A stretch of DNA of 64,000 nt. Origin: Desulfobacteraceae bacterium (GTDB lineage: Bacteria > Desulfobacterota > Desulfobacteria > Desulfobacterales > Desulfobacteraceae). Positions 17,005 through 25,825 of the stretch are shown piece by piece (the stretch's first letter is position 1; each line of letters opens with the position of its first letter). The notes beneath the pieces were generated by a model. The model searched no databases. It saw only the letters and a program-made list of their open reading frames with translations, and had not been told where the DNA came from. A program made the translations under genes and the position numbers. The stretch is from assembly GCA_024225635.1 (NCBI GenBank), contig JAAEMK010000847.1, positions 60,402 through 124,401 on the forward strand, written 5' to 3'.

Positions 17005-18416
17005 CATCCGCGCGTCACCATCTTTTTCGCCGTGCTTATTTCAATGTAGGACGCCCCATGGGACGCTCCGAAATGACCGGCCAGAACCGTGATCAGGGTA
17101 TCGTCATCGAGACGGCCCTGGTCAAGGAGCCGGGAGATCGCCTTTCGTAAGGGTATGGTCGTACTCTCTTCCCTGTCGATGTAATCGGCATGAACCCCGA
17201 AACTCAAGGCAAGTTCCCGCATAACTTGGGGGTCGTAAACCTGGGCATAGATGGGGTTGTCTCCCCTGAAGGCCGCAATGGCGCGGATGGTGGTACCGGA
17301 AATGGAGTCCGCGACAATGGCCTCGGTGTTGAGCCGGATGGATGCCTTTACCGCGGCCTTTGCCAGGTAACCTGTGACCATGTTATCCTCGGCATAGGGG
17401 GTGTCGATAAAGGTGCTGCGGTTTGACTCGACCTCGGATGCGATCCTTGCCATTGTCCGAACGGCCAGGGCCGGATAATCGCCGTTGGCGGTTTCACCGG
17501 AAAGCATGAGTGCGTCCGTGGAATCCAGGCAGGCATTGGCCACGTCGGATACCTCGGCGCGGGTGGGCCTGGGGGACTTGATCATGGAGTGGAGCATCTG
17601 GGTCGCGACGATCACGGGCGCGCGCTTCTCGATGCAGCGCCTGACCATGGATTTCTGAACCAGGGGAATTTTCTCAGCGGGAATCTCAACGGCAAGGTCG
17701 CCGCGGGCGATCATGATACCGTAGGCATAATCCAGGATCTCGTCCAGGTTTTCTACACCTTCGCTGTTCTCTATCTTTGCGATGATCTTGATGGGGCTCT
17801 TTGTTTCGTCCAGGATATTCTGCACGGCCAGGACATCGTCCTTGTGGCGCACGAAGGAGTGGGCAATGAAGTCAACCTTTTGCTCTGCCGCAAACCGGAT
17901 GAACCCCTTGTCCTTTTCGCTCAAGGCGGGAAGCTTTACATGGACGGATGGGATGTTGACACTTTTCCTGCCGTGGATCACCCCGTCGTTCTCCACCACG
18001 CAGTGGAGGTACTCCCCGTGCTTTTCCATGACGGCGAGAGCGACATAGCCGTCGTCGATGAGGATGGAGCTTCCCACCGGCACATCCTTTACAAAATCCA
18101 CGTGGGATACGCACACAACGTCTCCCCGGGAAAGCTCGCCCGGCGCGCCCTTGATGCGGATGGAATCCCCATAGGCGACCTTGAGGGGGGCTTCCGCCTC
18201 ACAGGTCCTGATCTCCGGACCCTTGGTGTCGATGAGGATGGCGATCTTGTCCGAGACCTTCCGGACGTTCTCGATCACCTTCAGGGCCTCGTCATGGGTC
18301 TGGTGGGCGGTGTTAAGGCGGACAACATCCATTCCGGCCTTATGAAGCTCTTCCAGGAACCCGGGCTCGCAGTTCCTGTCCGATATTGTAGCGACGATTT
18401 TGGTCTTTCTATTCAT
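17001..18416 (-). CDS. pyk: Pyruvate kinase
   Basis: A 471-residue enzyme converting phosphoenolpyruvate and ADP to pyruvate and ATP at the end of glycolysis. The ATG at 18416 has GGAGAG six bases upstream and overlaps the end of holA, implying translational coupling. Motifs: TKIVATISD, ILIDTKGPEIRT (the Glu typical of K+-dependent enzymes), GIMIARGDLAVEIP, and VIVATQMLHSMIKSPRPTRAEVSDVANA with the catalytic region. Unusual: the NFSHG-type loop reads RLNTAHQ, replacing the Ser that ligands K+ in the animal enzyme with Ala. It has no C-terminal PEP-utiliser extension. Last gene of the ileS-lspA-lgt-holA-pyk operon. Confidence 0.92.
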   Translation of the reverse strand: MNRKTKIVATISDRNCEPGFLEELHKAGMDVVRLNTAHQTHDEALKVIENVRKVSDKIAILIDTKGPEIRTCEAEAPLKVAYGDSIRIKGAPGELSRGDVVCVSHVDFVKDVPVGSSILIDDGYVALAVMEKHGEYLHCVVENDGVIHGRKSVNIPSVHVKLPALSEKDKGFIRFAAEQKVDFIAHSFVRHKDDVLAVQNILDETKSPIKIIAKIENSEGVENLDEILDYAYGIMIARGDLAVEIPAEKIPLVQKSMVRRCIEKRAPVIVATQMLHSMIKSPRPTRAEVSDVANACLDSTDALMLSGETANGDYPALAVRTMARIASEVESNRSTFIDTPYAEDNMVTGYLAKAAVKASIRLNTEAIVADSISGTTIRAIAAFRGDNPIYAQVYDPQVMRELALSFGVHADYIDREESTTIPLRKAISRLLDQGRLDDDTLITVLAGHFGASHGASYIEISTAKKMVTRGC

Positions 18417-19662
18417 GGATCTCTCCTTTTGTACACAGCCGGATGACAAGGTCGTCCAGCATGATTTCAGGGTCATTTGCCGAACTCTTCATCTTAAGAT
18501 CGACCTCGTTGAGCTGGATGAGCGCATTGAACAGCTCCTCCAGGGTGAACTTATCGGATTTCAGGAAGGTATGGTACACAGGATAGGTGTTTTTTTTGTT
18601 AGGGGCAATTAAAAGATCGGTTAAAACCTTCTTTTTTTTCTTTGGTTCCCCTTCCCCCGGCACAGCCAGGGTATCCTCCCATAGTTTGGCCTTTGCGGCC
18701 ACGGCTGCGTCGGCCCGTTCCACCACAGGCATAGCCTCCTGCCTGAACCGATTGTAATCCATGCCCCGCTGCCAGCCCGGCATTCCCTTTGCCCGGCAAT
18801 CGGCGACAAAGAGCTTGACCAGGACCAGTTTTCTCATCTGGTTTATCAGGGCGGTGAGTATCTGCAAGGGATGAAATCCGCCCTTGAGCAGGGATTTCAG
18901 GAAAAACAGGGCGGTGGACGGATTCCGTTCGCTGACCGCGTTGGTCAGTTCAAAGATGGCGTCCTTGCGGGTGCGCTTGACCACCCTGTTTACATCATCG
19001 GCGGTGATGCGCTTGCGCTCCCCGATAAAGGAAACCAGCTTCTCCAGGTTGTCGCTGAAGGTGCTGGGGTCAAACCCGGTATGGTCCACAAGGCAGGCAA
19101 AGGCGTCGTTGGCCATCCCCTTGCCGGACTTTGAGAGCACGGCCTCCATGGTGGTGCGAAGCAGTACCGTCTGCTGATTCTTGTCCGCCTGGCGGCTCCC
19201 CTTGGGAACGGTGCAGTCCACCACCAGGCCGATTCCCTTGATGGCCTTGTAGAGCGCCCGGCGCTTGTCCCCCGAGTCCGTGGTGAGAACGAGGAAGTGG
19301 CCGTCCGGAAAGGGCGTTTTAATGAACTCCTGGAACGCCTCTATCTCCGGCTTTGAAAATCCCGGTTGCTTCTGGGTGCCGGGCCCGGAAAAAATGGGCG
19401 CGTTTTTCACGGCAACCACCAGCAGCTCCTCAAAAGAGTAGGTGGAAATCCGTTCCATCACATTGGGAAGGGCCGCCTCCACACCCTCGAGTAGTTCGTA
19501 GGACAGCTCCCGCTTCTCCTTCGGCACCAGCCTGTCAATGATCCGGTCAAAGGCCTTCCGGGTCAGAAACTCCTCCCCAAAAGCAAGAAAAAGCCGGGGA
19601 AGGGTCTCCGGCTTTTCAGTGGCAAGGAACTGCGCAAGGTCGTTGTAGTTAATTTCTGTCAT
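18409..19662 (-). CDS. holA: DNA polymerase III delta subunit
   Basis: A 417-residue clamp-loader subunit that opens the beta sliding clamp. Start MTEINYNDLAQFL at 19662 (AGGGA upstream) overlaps lgt by 14 bases. Recognisable features: N-terminal LFLAFGEEFLTRKAFDRII, the acidic ELSYELLEG segment, then the weak AAA+ core with FLVLTTDSGDKRRALYKAI and the helical lid; no functional Walker A, as expected for delta. A lysine-rich insert (KKKKKVLTDLL) near 360 is slightly unusual. Identity rests on overall pattern and the typical location in a housekeeping operon. Confidence 0.82.
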   Translation of the reverse strand: MTEINYNDLAQFLATEKPETLPRLFLAFGEEFLTRKAFDRIIDRLVPKEKRELSYELLEGVEAALPNVMERISTYSFEELLVVAVKNAPIFSGPGTQKQPGFSKPEIEAFQEFIKTPFPDGHFLVLTTDSGDKRRALYKAIKGIGLVVDCTVPKGSRQADKNQQTVLLRTTMEAVLSKSGKGMANDAFACLVDHTGFDPSTFSDNLEKLVSFIGERKRITADDVNRVVKRTRKDAIFELTNAVSERNPSTALFFLKSLLKGGFHPLQILTALINQMRKLVLVKLFVADCRAKGMPGWQRGMDYNRFRQEAMPVVERADAAVAAKAKLWEDTLAVPGEGEPKKKKKVLTDLLIAPNKKNTYPVYHTFLKSDKFTLEELFNALIQLNEVDLKMKSSANDPEIMLDDLVIRLCTKGEIHE

Positions 19663-20422
19663 GGATTCCCTGTCTTGAGAGCCGAACCAGCATAAAGGCT
19701 GCAAAGACCGACATCATGATACCGATGGTCTGGGAAACCGAAAGAATCTCCAGGAAAAAATCCCCCCTGAAATCCCCCCGGAACATCTCTATAAAGGAAC
19801 GAAACAGACCGTAAAGAAGGATGTAGGACCAGAAGACCCGGCCCTTGAACCCTTTCTTTCCGTCGATCATAAGCAGGATCAGGAAGATCGAAAGATTGGA
19901 AAGAACCGAATAGACCTGGGTGGGATGCAGATAAACCCCCAAGGGAGCCAGGGAATCCGGGTTATGAAACTCAATGGCCCAGGGAAGATGGCACTCCCTT
20001 CCGTAGCAGCAGCCTGCGAACAGGCATCCCAGACGGCCCACGGCATGGCCGAGGGCGATGGGCGGCGCCAGAAGGTCGGCCGTGTTCCAAAGGTCCAGGC
20101 CCTGTTTCTTCACCCAGGCCATGGCCGTCACAAGGGCTGTGATAAAGCCGCCGTAAAAGACGAGTCCTCCGTTCCAGATCTTGACTATGTTCAAGGGGTC
20201 TGATGTGAATTCCGAAAGGTTCAGCACCACGTAAAAAAGCCTGGCGCCGAGAATGGATGCCACAAGAACCACAAAGAAGAGATCGGATATCTTTTCGGCG
20301 GCGATTCCCCTTGTTGCGGCCCGCCGGTTGGTGAGCCACACGGCCACCAGGAATCCGAGTCCCACAAAAAGTCCGTAGGTGTAGAGGGTGATGCCGCCGA
20401 TTTTAAAGAGTACAGGATGCAT
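19649..20422 (-). CDS. lgt: Phosphatidylglycerol--prolipoprotein diacylglyceryl transferase
   Basis: Inner-membrane enzyme of 257 residues that transfers diacylglycerol from phosphatidylglycerol to the lipobox cysteine of prolipoproteins. Seven or so membrane segments; the signature HAVGRLGCLFAGCCYGREC with its essential Arg and the HPTQVYSVL motif are present, as is the N-terminal LYTYGLFVGLGFLVAV. It directly follows lspA, the next enzyme in the same pathway, an economical arrangement that makes both lipoprotein-processing steps cotranscribed. Stop overlaps holA. Confidence 0.95.
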   Translation of the reverse strand: MHPVLFKIGGITLYTYGLFVGLGFLVAVWLTNRRAATRGIAAEKISDLFFVVLVASILGARLFYVVLNLSEFTSDPLNIVKIWNGGLVFYGGFITALVTAMAWVKKQGLDLWNTADLLAPPIALGHAVGRLGCLFAGCCYGRECHLPWAIEFHNPDSLAPLGVYLHPTQVYSVLSNLSIFLILLMIDGKKGFKGRVFWSYILLYGLFRSFIEMFRGDFRGDFFLEILSVSQTIGIMMSVFAAFMLVRLSRQGIHDRN

Positions 20423-20430
20423 GGGATTTC

Positions 20431-20919
20431 CTAAAGGTCCGGGACCTTGTTGAGAACGACATGGTAAACAAAGACCGCCATGCCGAGGGAGATGGCCATG
20501 TCAGCGACATTGAATGCCGGCCAGTGGTAAGCGCCTAAATAGAAATCCAGGAAATCCACCACCTTGCCGAACCTGAACCGGTCGATGAGGTTGCCCACGG
20601 CCCCGGCAAAGATGGAGGCAAGCCCGTAGGAGAGCGCCCTGTGGGTGGCGGCGGTTTTCCTGTAGTACCACAGGATCATCAGGGCCACCAGGGAGCTCAC
20701 AAATAGAAAGAAAAAACGCCTGATCTCGGGAGAGTGTTCGGCAAAAAGCCCGAACGCCCCCCCGGGGTTCAGTACGTGGGTCAGATTGAAAAAGCCCTCA
20801 ATCAAGGGGACTTTTTCATAGAGAGCCAGCGTGTTTGTAACAACAGCCTTGGTGGCCTGGTCCAGGAGAATGATGACGGAGCTTACCAGACCAAGCCTTA
20901 CCAGGGCTTTTGTTTCCAT
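20431..20919 (-). CDS. lspA: Lipoprotein signal peptidase (signal peptidase II)
   Basis: A 162-residue four-helix membrane aspartyl protease that removes the signal peptide of diacylated prolipoproteins. Conserved boxes: LLDQATKAVV, LNPGGAFGLF, AGAVGNLIDRFRFGKVVDFLDF (first catalytic Asp) and FNVADMAIS (second catalytic Asp). The frame also has an in-frame TTG at 20934, but the ATG at 20919, four bases after the ileS stop, is the more likely start. The ileS-lspA pair is conserved in many bacteria. Confidence 0.95.
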   Translation of the reverse strand: METKALVRLGLVSSVIILLDQATKAVVTNTLALYEKVPLIEGFFNLTHVLNPGGAFGLFAEHSPEIRRFFFLFVSSLVALMILWYYRKTAATHRALSYGLASIFAGAVGNLIDRFRFGKVVDFLDFYLGAYHWPAFNVADMAISLGMAVFVYHVVLNKVPDL

Positions 20920-20923
20920 GAAT

Positions 20924-23734
20924 TTAACTTTCAATGGTCGCTATGGTATCCAGTGCGGTTGAACATCTTTTGCACGCGCCTTCGTGGCAGGCTTCGTCTC
21001 CCACGGTGGTGTCGTACTTCCAGCAGCGGTTACACTTATCACCTTGGGCTTTGCTCACCTGAACGCCAAGGCCTTCCATCTCCTTGCTCATGTAGCAGTC
21101 GCCCTCCAGGGTATCGGCCAGGACTGCGGAAGAGACGATGAAGATGTCCCTCAGGTCCTCGCCAAAGCCTGCCAGCAGCGCCTTGAGCTCGTCGTTTGGA
21201 ACCTTTATGGCAAGGCTTGCATCCAGGGGATGGCCGATCAGTTTTGCCGTCCGGGCCTCTTCAAGGGCCTTTGTCACCTCGGCCCTCACTTCACGTATCT
21301 TTTCCCAGTCCGCGGCAAGGGCGTCGTCTTTCCAGGCGTCATCGGCAACCGGACGCTCGGACAGGTGAACACTCTCGGGACGGCCCTCAACCCCGGGCAT
21401 GTGCTTCCACACCTCTTCGGCCGTGAACGGAAGGATCGGGGCCATGAGCCGTGTGATGTTGTCCAGGATGATGTACATGGTGGTCTGGGCGTCCCGCCGG
21501 GCATCGTCCGTGGAGGGCGAGGTATAGAGCCTGTCCTTGATGATATCCAGGTAGAAGGCGGAAAGATCCACCACGCAGAAGTTGTGGAGCGAGTGATAGA
21601 TGGTGTGGAACTCGTAGTTGTCGTAGGCGGCAAGGCATCGTCCAAGGAGCTCATGGAGCTTGTGGAGGATGAACTTGTCAAGGCCTGACATGTTTGCCAC
21701 GGGCCGCGCATCGGTCACGGGGTTGAAGTCATAGAAGTTGCCCAGCATGAACCGGCAGGTGTTTCGAATACGCCTGTAGGCGTCGGACAGCTGCTTCACG
21801 ATGTTGTCGGAGATCCTGACATCGTCCCGGTAGTCGGCGGATGCAACCCAGAGGCGCAGGATGTCGGCCCCGTGGGTCTTGATGATCTTTTCCGGGGCGA
21901 CAACGTTACCCACTGACTTTGACATCTTTTTGCCCTGGGAGTCCACGACAAACCCGTGGGTGAGGACGGACTTGTACGGCGCATGATCCGTTCTTCCCAC
22001 GGCCGTCAAAAGGGAGCTGTGGAACCATCCCCGGTGCTGGTCGCTGCCTTCGAGATAGAGATCCGCGGGCCTTTGGAGACCCGTCCTCTCCTCGAGGACC
22101 GCTGCATGGCTTACACCGGAATCAAACCATACGTCCAGGATGTTGTGATCCTTTGTAAAGCTGTCGCCGCCGCATTTTTCACAGACCGCGCCCTCGGGCA
22201 TGAGATCCCTGGCGTCCTTCTCAAACCAGATATCGGAGCTGTGCTCGGTAAAAAGTTCATGGATCTTGTCCACGGACTCCCGGGTCACATGGACCTCTCC
22301 GCACTTCTCACAGTGGAACACGGGAATGGGGACACCCCAGGAGCGCTGACGGGACAGGCACCAGTCAGGACGGTGCTCGATCATGGAATAGATCCTTGCC
22401 TTACCCCAGGAGGGAATCCAGTTGACATTATCGATCTCTGTCAAGCTCTTCTGACGAAGACCCTTTTTGTCCATGGAGATGAACCACTGGGGGGTGGCCC
22501 TGAAGATGACGGGTTTCTTGCAGCGCCAGCAATGGGGATAGGAGTGGTTCATATCCGCATGCTTCAGCAGCGCCCCGAGCTGGTCCAGCTTTTCCATGAT
22601 GCCCTTGTTGGCCTTGAGGATGAACTGACCCTTGAAATCCTCAACCTCATCGGAGAAACAGCCGTTGTCAAGGACCGGTGAGTAGGGCTCGAGGCCGTAC
22701 TTGAGTCCGACAATATGATCGTCTGCGCCATGGCCGGGAGCCGTGTGAACACAGCCGGTTCCAGCCTCGAGGGTAACGTGCTCTCCAAGGATCACCAGGG
22801 ATTCACGCTCATACATGGGATGGCTGCACCGGACGTTTTCAAGATTTTTTGCATCAAGGTCCCCGAGGATGGTGTATGACTCAATGCCGAATGTGGCCAT
22901 TACATCTTCAACCATCTCCTTTGCCATGATGAGCACACCGTGGTTCTCGGTCTCAACCGCCGCATAAACGAACTCGGGGTGGAGAGAGATACCAAGGTTG
23001 GCAGGAATGGTCCAGGGGGTGGTGGTCCAGATCACAAAGAAGGCATCTTTTCCGGCAAGGGCCGGCAACTGGGCCGACAGGTCATCCTTTACGGCAAACT
23101 TTACATAGATGGAGGGGGAGCTCACATCCTTGTACTCGATCTCGGCCTCGGCCAGGGCGGTCTTGCAACTGCAGCACCAGTAGATGGGCTTTTTACCGAG
23201 GAACATGTCCCCGCTCAGGGCAAACTCACCGCACTCCTTGGCGATCCTGGCCTCGTAGGCGTTATTCATGGTGAGGTAGGGCTCATCCCACTCACCTGCA
23301 ACACCAAACCGTTTGAACTCGTCCCTCTGGATGTCGACAAAGCCCTTGGCATACTCACGGCAGGCCTTTCTGACATCAACCGGGGTCATATCCCTTTTCT
23401 TGGAGCCCAGTTTCTTGTCAACGTTGTGCTCGATGGGAAGACCGTGGCAGTCCCATCCGGGAACGTAGGGGGCGTCAAACCCGGCCATCTGCTTTGACCG
23501 GATGATAATGTCCTTCAGAATTTTGTTGATTGCGTGTCCGATGTGAAGATGGCCGTTGGCATAGGGAGGGCCGTCGTGAAGAATGAAACTGGGTTTTCCC
23601 TTGGAGGCGTTTCTAATCTTGTTGTAAAGCCCGGTTTCATCCCAGGCCTTGAGCTGGGCTGGTTCGCGGTTGGCCAGGTTCGCCTTCATGGCAAACTTGG
23701 TTGATGGCAGGTTCAGCGTCTTTTTATAATCCAT
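20924..23734 (-). CDS. ileS: Isoleucyl-tRNA synthetase
   Basis: A 936-residue class I aminoacyl-tRNA synthetase charging tRNA-Ile. HIGH motif HLHIGH at 62-67, KMSKS motif GKKMSKS near 604, large CP1 editing domain between them ([16 protein letters not shown] and [12 protein letters not shown] segments), anticodon-binding helices, and a C-terminal zinc finger CNRCWKY ... CKRC at about 900-925. This is the bacterial type with the zinc tail, usually mupirocin-sensitive. First gene of a five-gene operon, behind a candidate promoter at 23763-23791. Confidence 0.97.
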   Translation of the reverse strand: MDYKKTLNLPSTKFAMKANLANREPAQLKAWDETGLYNKIRNASKGKPSFILHDGPPYANGHLHIGHAINKILKDIIIRSKQMAGFDAPYVPGWDCHGLPIEHNVDKKLGSKKRDMTPVDVRKACREYAKGFVDIQRDEFKRFGVAGEWDEPYLTMNNAYEARIAKECGEFALSGDMFLGKKPIYWCCSCKTALAEAEIEYKDVSSPSIYVKFAVKDDLSAQLPALAGKDAFFVIWTTTPWTIPANLGISLHPEFVYAAVETENHGVLIMAKEMVEDVMATFGIESYTILGDLDAKNLENVRCSHPMYERESLVILGEHVTLEAGTGCVHTAPGHGADDHIVGLKYGLEPYSPVLDNGCFSDEVEDFKGQFILKANKGIMEKLDQLGALLKHADMNHSYPHCWRCKKPVIFRATPQWFISMDKKGLRQKSLTEIDNVNWIPSWGKARIYSMIEHRPDWCLSRQRSWGVPIPVFHCEKCGEVHVTRESVDKIHELFTEHSSDIWFEKDARDLMPEGAVCEKCGGDSFTKDHNILDVWFDSGVSHAAVLEERTGLQRPADLYLEGSDQHRGWFHSSLLTAVGRTDHAPYKSVLTHGFVVDSQGKKMSKSVGNVVAPEKIIKTHGADILRLWVASADYRDDVRISDNIVKQLSDAYRRIRNTCRFMLGNFYDFNPVTDARPVANMSGLDKFILHKLHELLGRCLAAYDNYEFHTIYHSLHNFCVVDLSAFYLDIIKDRLYTSPSTDDARRDAQTTMYIILDNITRLMAPILPFTAEEVWKHMPGVEGRPESVHLSERPVADDAWKDDALAADWEKIREVRAEVTKALEEARTAKLIGHPLDASLAIKVPNDELKALLAGFGEDLRDIFIVSSAVLADTLEGDCYMSKEMEGLGVQVSKAQGDKCNRCWKYDTTVGDEACHEGACKRCSTALDTIATIES

Positions 23735-23762
23735 GGATCCTCCAAAAATCGGATAGCAATTG

Positions 23763-23791
23763 TATATATGTAATTAAGTGTAAAATGACAA
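23763..23791 (-). promoter_or_regulatory. Candidate sigma-70 promoter of the ileS operon
   Basis: Reading the minus strand, TTGTCA (23791-23786) is followed after 17 bases by TATATA (23768-23763), about 29 bases before the ileS ATG. Confidence 0.5.
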
Positions 23792-23822
23792 ATTTAAGTC
23801 AATTTCCGTGCAAAAGTCAAGA

Positions 23823-23880
23823 TCTATCCATTGACGGATAGAAAAACCGAACGGTTTTTTTGTAAAGGAGCCGGGGCTCC
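23823..23880 (-). terminator. Hairpin cluster after rsmG
   Basis: Three inverted repeats lie between rsmG and ileS: GGAGCC/GGCTCC at 23867-23880, AAAAACCG/CGGTTTTT at 23842-23859, and TCTATCC/GGATAGA at 23823-23842. On the minus strand the middle one ends in CGGTTTTTC, a plausible weak intrinsic terminator for the azlC-azlD-rsmG transcript. Confidence 0.5.
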
Positions 23881-23886
23881 CATGGT

Positions 23887-24546
23887 TCAGGTCACGGGCC
23901 TGACCTTGATAATGTTGCGGGAATGGTTCTCCAGGGGAAGCAGATAGGGAATCAACGAAATGCGATAATCGGATTCCGACAGCCCCTCGGCCTCCTCCTC
24001 CCCTGCCCCGCCTTTCATGGCAAGAATCACGCCCTCTTTTGAAAGGAACGGACGGGCAAGGGTAACAAATCGTTCCAGGGCGGTGAACGCCCGGGATGTC
24101 ACCACGTCAAACCGTCCTGCAAATTCATCATCCCCGGCAAGGGCTTCGGCCCGGATATGGATGGCTTTCAACGATTCAAGCCCGGACTGGCGCACCAGAA
24201 AGTTGAGAAATGAGACCCGCTTCCTAGACGCATCCGCCATGACAATCTTAAGATCGGGCCTTACCGCCTTCAGGGGAAACCCGGGAAATCCGCCGCCGGA
24301 CCCAAGATCCAGAACCGAAGCATTCTCGGGGATATGGGGGGCTATGGCAATACTGTCGATGTAGTGCTTGGTTGCCATCTGCTTTGGGTCAACGATGGAG
24401 GTTATGTTGAACTTCTTGTTCCAGCGTATAAGCTCCCGGGCGTGCATAGCCATGAGATCCAGGCTTTCCGGCCCAAGATCGAGCCCAAGCTCCCCGGCGC
24501 CCCGGCGAATCATTTCTTTCCATTCAGTATCAAATATCTGTTTCAT
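23887..24546 (-). CDS. rsmG: 16S rRNA (guanine(527)-N7)-methyltransferase
   Basis: A 219-residue SAM-dependent methyltransferase acting on G527 of 16S rRNA, loss of which gives low-level streptomycin resistance. Start MKQIFDTEWKEM at 24546; longer frames run into azlD. Motifs: the N-terminal HARELIRWNKKFNIT box typical of RsmG/GidB, SAM-binding VLDLGSGGGFPGFPLK, the KRVSFLNFLV helix and FDVVTSRAFTALE. It follows azlD by 22 bases. No mnmG/parA neighbours, unlike the classical gid locus. Confidence 0.92.
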   Translation of the reverse strand: MKQIFDTEWKEMIRRGAGELGLDLGPESLDLMAMHARELIRWNKKFNITSIVDPKQMATKHYIDSIAIAPHIPENASVLDLGSGGGFPGFPLKAVRPDLKIVMADASRKRVSFLNFLVRQSGLESLKAIHIRAEALAGDDEFAGRFDVVTSRAFTALERFVTLARPFLSKEGVILAMKGGAGEEEAEGLSESDYRISLIPYLLPLENHSRNIIKVRPVT

Positions 24547-24568
24547 ATCAGTGTTCCAAATTAAAGGT

Positions 24569-24892
24569 CTACCCCAGGTATACGCCCGCGGCCCAGTATA
24601 GCACCATACCCAGAATGATGGTGCCGCCAAGGGACCGTGTTTTAAGGGCAAAAGCAAGGGTCGGGATGGCTACGAGGGATTTGAGGTTGAACCAGTCCAC
24701 CCGGGCGGGCTCCCCGGAAACCACCAGTGCCGGCACCAAAAGGGCGCTCAGGATAGCCACGGGGATGAGATCCAGCCATTCTTTGAACCAGGAGGGCAGG
24801 CTCTTCCCTGAAAGAAAAAACAGGGGAACAAACCGCGGAATAAAACTGACCGCCGACATTCCAAAAATGATGATGACAAGTTCCGGATTCAC
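24569..24892 (-). CDS. azlD: Branched-chain amino acid exporter small subunit (AzlD)
   Basis: A 107-residue membrane protein with four hydrophobic segments (IIIFGMSAVSFIPRFVPLFF, IPVAILSALLVPALV, LVAIPTLAFALKT, IILGMVLYWAAGVYLG). Small AzlD subunits pair with AzlC to export branched-chain amino acids and analogues. Its start overlaps the azlC stop by four bases, indicating translational coupling and equimolar synthesis. Confidence 0.9.
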   Translation of the reverse strand: MNPELVIIIFGMSAVSFIPRFVPLFFLSGKSLPSWFKEWLDLIPVAILSALLVPALVVSGEPARVDWFNLKSLVAIPTLAFALKTRSLGGTIILGMVLYWAAGVYLG

Positions 24893-25644
24893 AGGATCAC
24901 CCCCTCTTCGTTACCATGTGAGCTATGCCTGCCAAGGGTCCGCCTGATCACAACCCCAAGGGTTGCGGCAAGGACGGAGCCCACGACAATGTAGCTGTTG
25001 CCCGGGACCACAAGGGAAAACGCCACGGCAATGACCCCTGCCAGGAGGCCCGTGACCCAGTAGATACACCCCTTGAGCTGAAACACAAGAAGCCCGATGA
25101 ACATGGCAATGAGCGCATAGTCGATGCCATAGGCCCCTTTTTCAACAAACTGGCCGCACATGCCGCCGATCACCGTGCTTGCAATCCAGGCGGACCAGGC
25201 GGCAAAGTTGACCACCAGCCCACGGTTGATGTCCCAGGAAGAGTTGATAAACCGCTCCATATTCACGGCAAAGGTCTCGTCCACTATCCCCAGGCTGAAA
25301 AGGGTCAGCTTGGCTTTGCTGCTGCCTCCAAGGTATATCGAAAGGGAGGAACTCATCAAAAGATGCCTCAGGTTGACCATGAATGTAGTCATGATAATGG
25401 CCGCTGCACCGGCCCCCTGGGCCAGCATGGAAACAGCTATGAACTGCCCGCTCCCGGCAAAGACAAAAAGTGACATAAACCCCGTTTCAAGGGGAGTCAT
25501 CCCGGATTTTTGTGCAAGAACGCCCAGGGCGAGCCCCAGGGGCAAATAACCAAAACATACGGGCCACACGGCCCTGAGCCCTTCCAGGAGGGCTTGCCTG
25601 GACAGGGACGCACCCTTATCCATCTCTTTTTCACTTGACTTCAT
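24889..25644 (-). CDS. azlC: Branched-chain amino acid exporter large subunit (AzlC)
   Basis: A 251-residue polytopic membrane protein of the AzlC/YgaZ family: GLRAVWPVCFGYLPLGLALG, the SLFVFAGSGQFIAVSML segment, and MTTFMVNLRHLLMSSSLS are characteristic. Start choice is uncertain: GTG, GTG and ATG follow each other at 25650, 25647 and 25644, none with a clear ribosome binding site. A perfect TATAAT lies only ten bases before the ATG on this strand (25659-25654), so a near-leaderless transcript is possible. Confidence 0.9.
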   Translation of the reverse strand: MKSSEKEMDKGASLSRQALLEGLRAVWPVCFGYLPLGLALGVLAQKSGMTPLETGFMSLFVFAGSGQFIAVSMLAQGAGAAAIIMTTFMVNLRHLLMSSSLSIYLGGSSKAKLTLFSLGIVDETFAVNMERFINSSWDINRGLVVNFAAWSAWIASTVIGGMCGQFVEKGAYGIDYALIAMFIGLLVFQLKGCIYWVTGLLAGVIAVAFSLVVPGNSYIVVGSVLAATLGVVIRRTLGRHSSHGNEEGVIL

Positions 25645-25758
25645 CACCACAACATTATAGGATATCGGAATTTTTTAACAGTGTACCGCCTTAACCAAAA
25701 CACTGATATTAACAGAGCCGATACCAATTATCAATAATTAAAAATTGATTAAAAAGCG

Positions 25759-25787
25759 GTAACATTTTTCCATTATTTGCGTATAAT
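25759..25787 (+). promoter_or_regulatory. Candidate sigma-70 promoter of fusA
   Basis: GTAACA (25759-25764), a 17-base spacer and a perfect TATAAT (25782-25787) lie about 40 bases before the EF-G start. Confidence 0.55.
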
Positions 25788-25825
25788 GGAGTGTGCATTA
25801 ATTTTAGTCAAAGGACAGTTTGATC

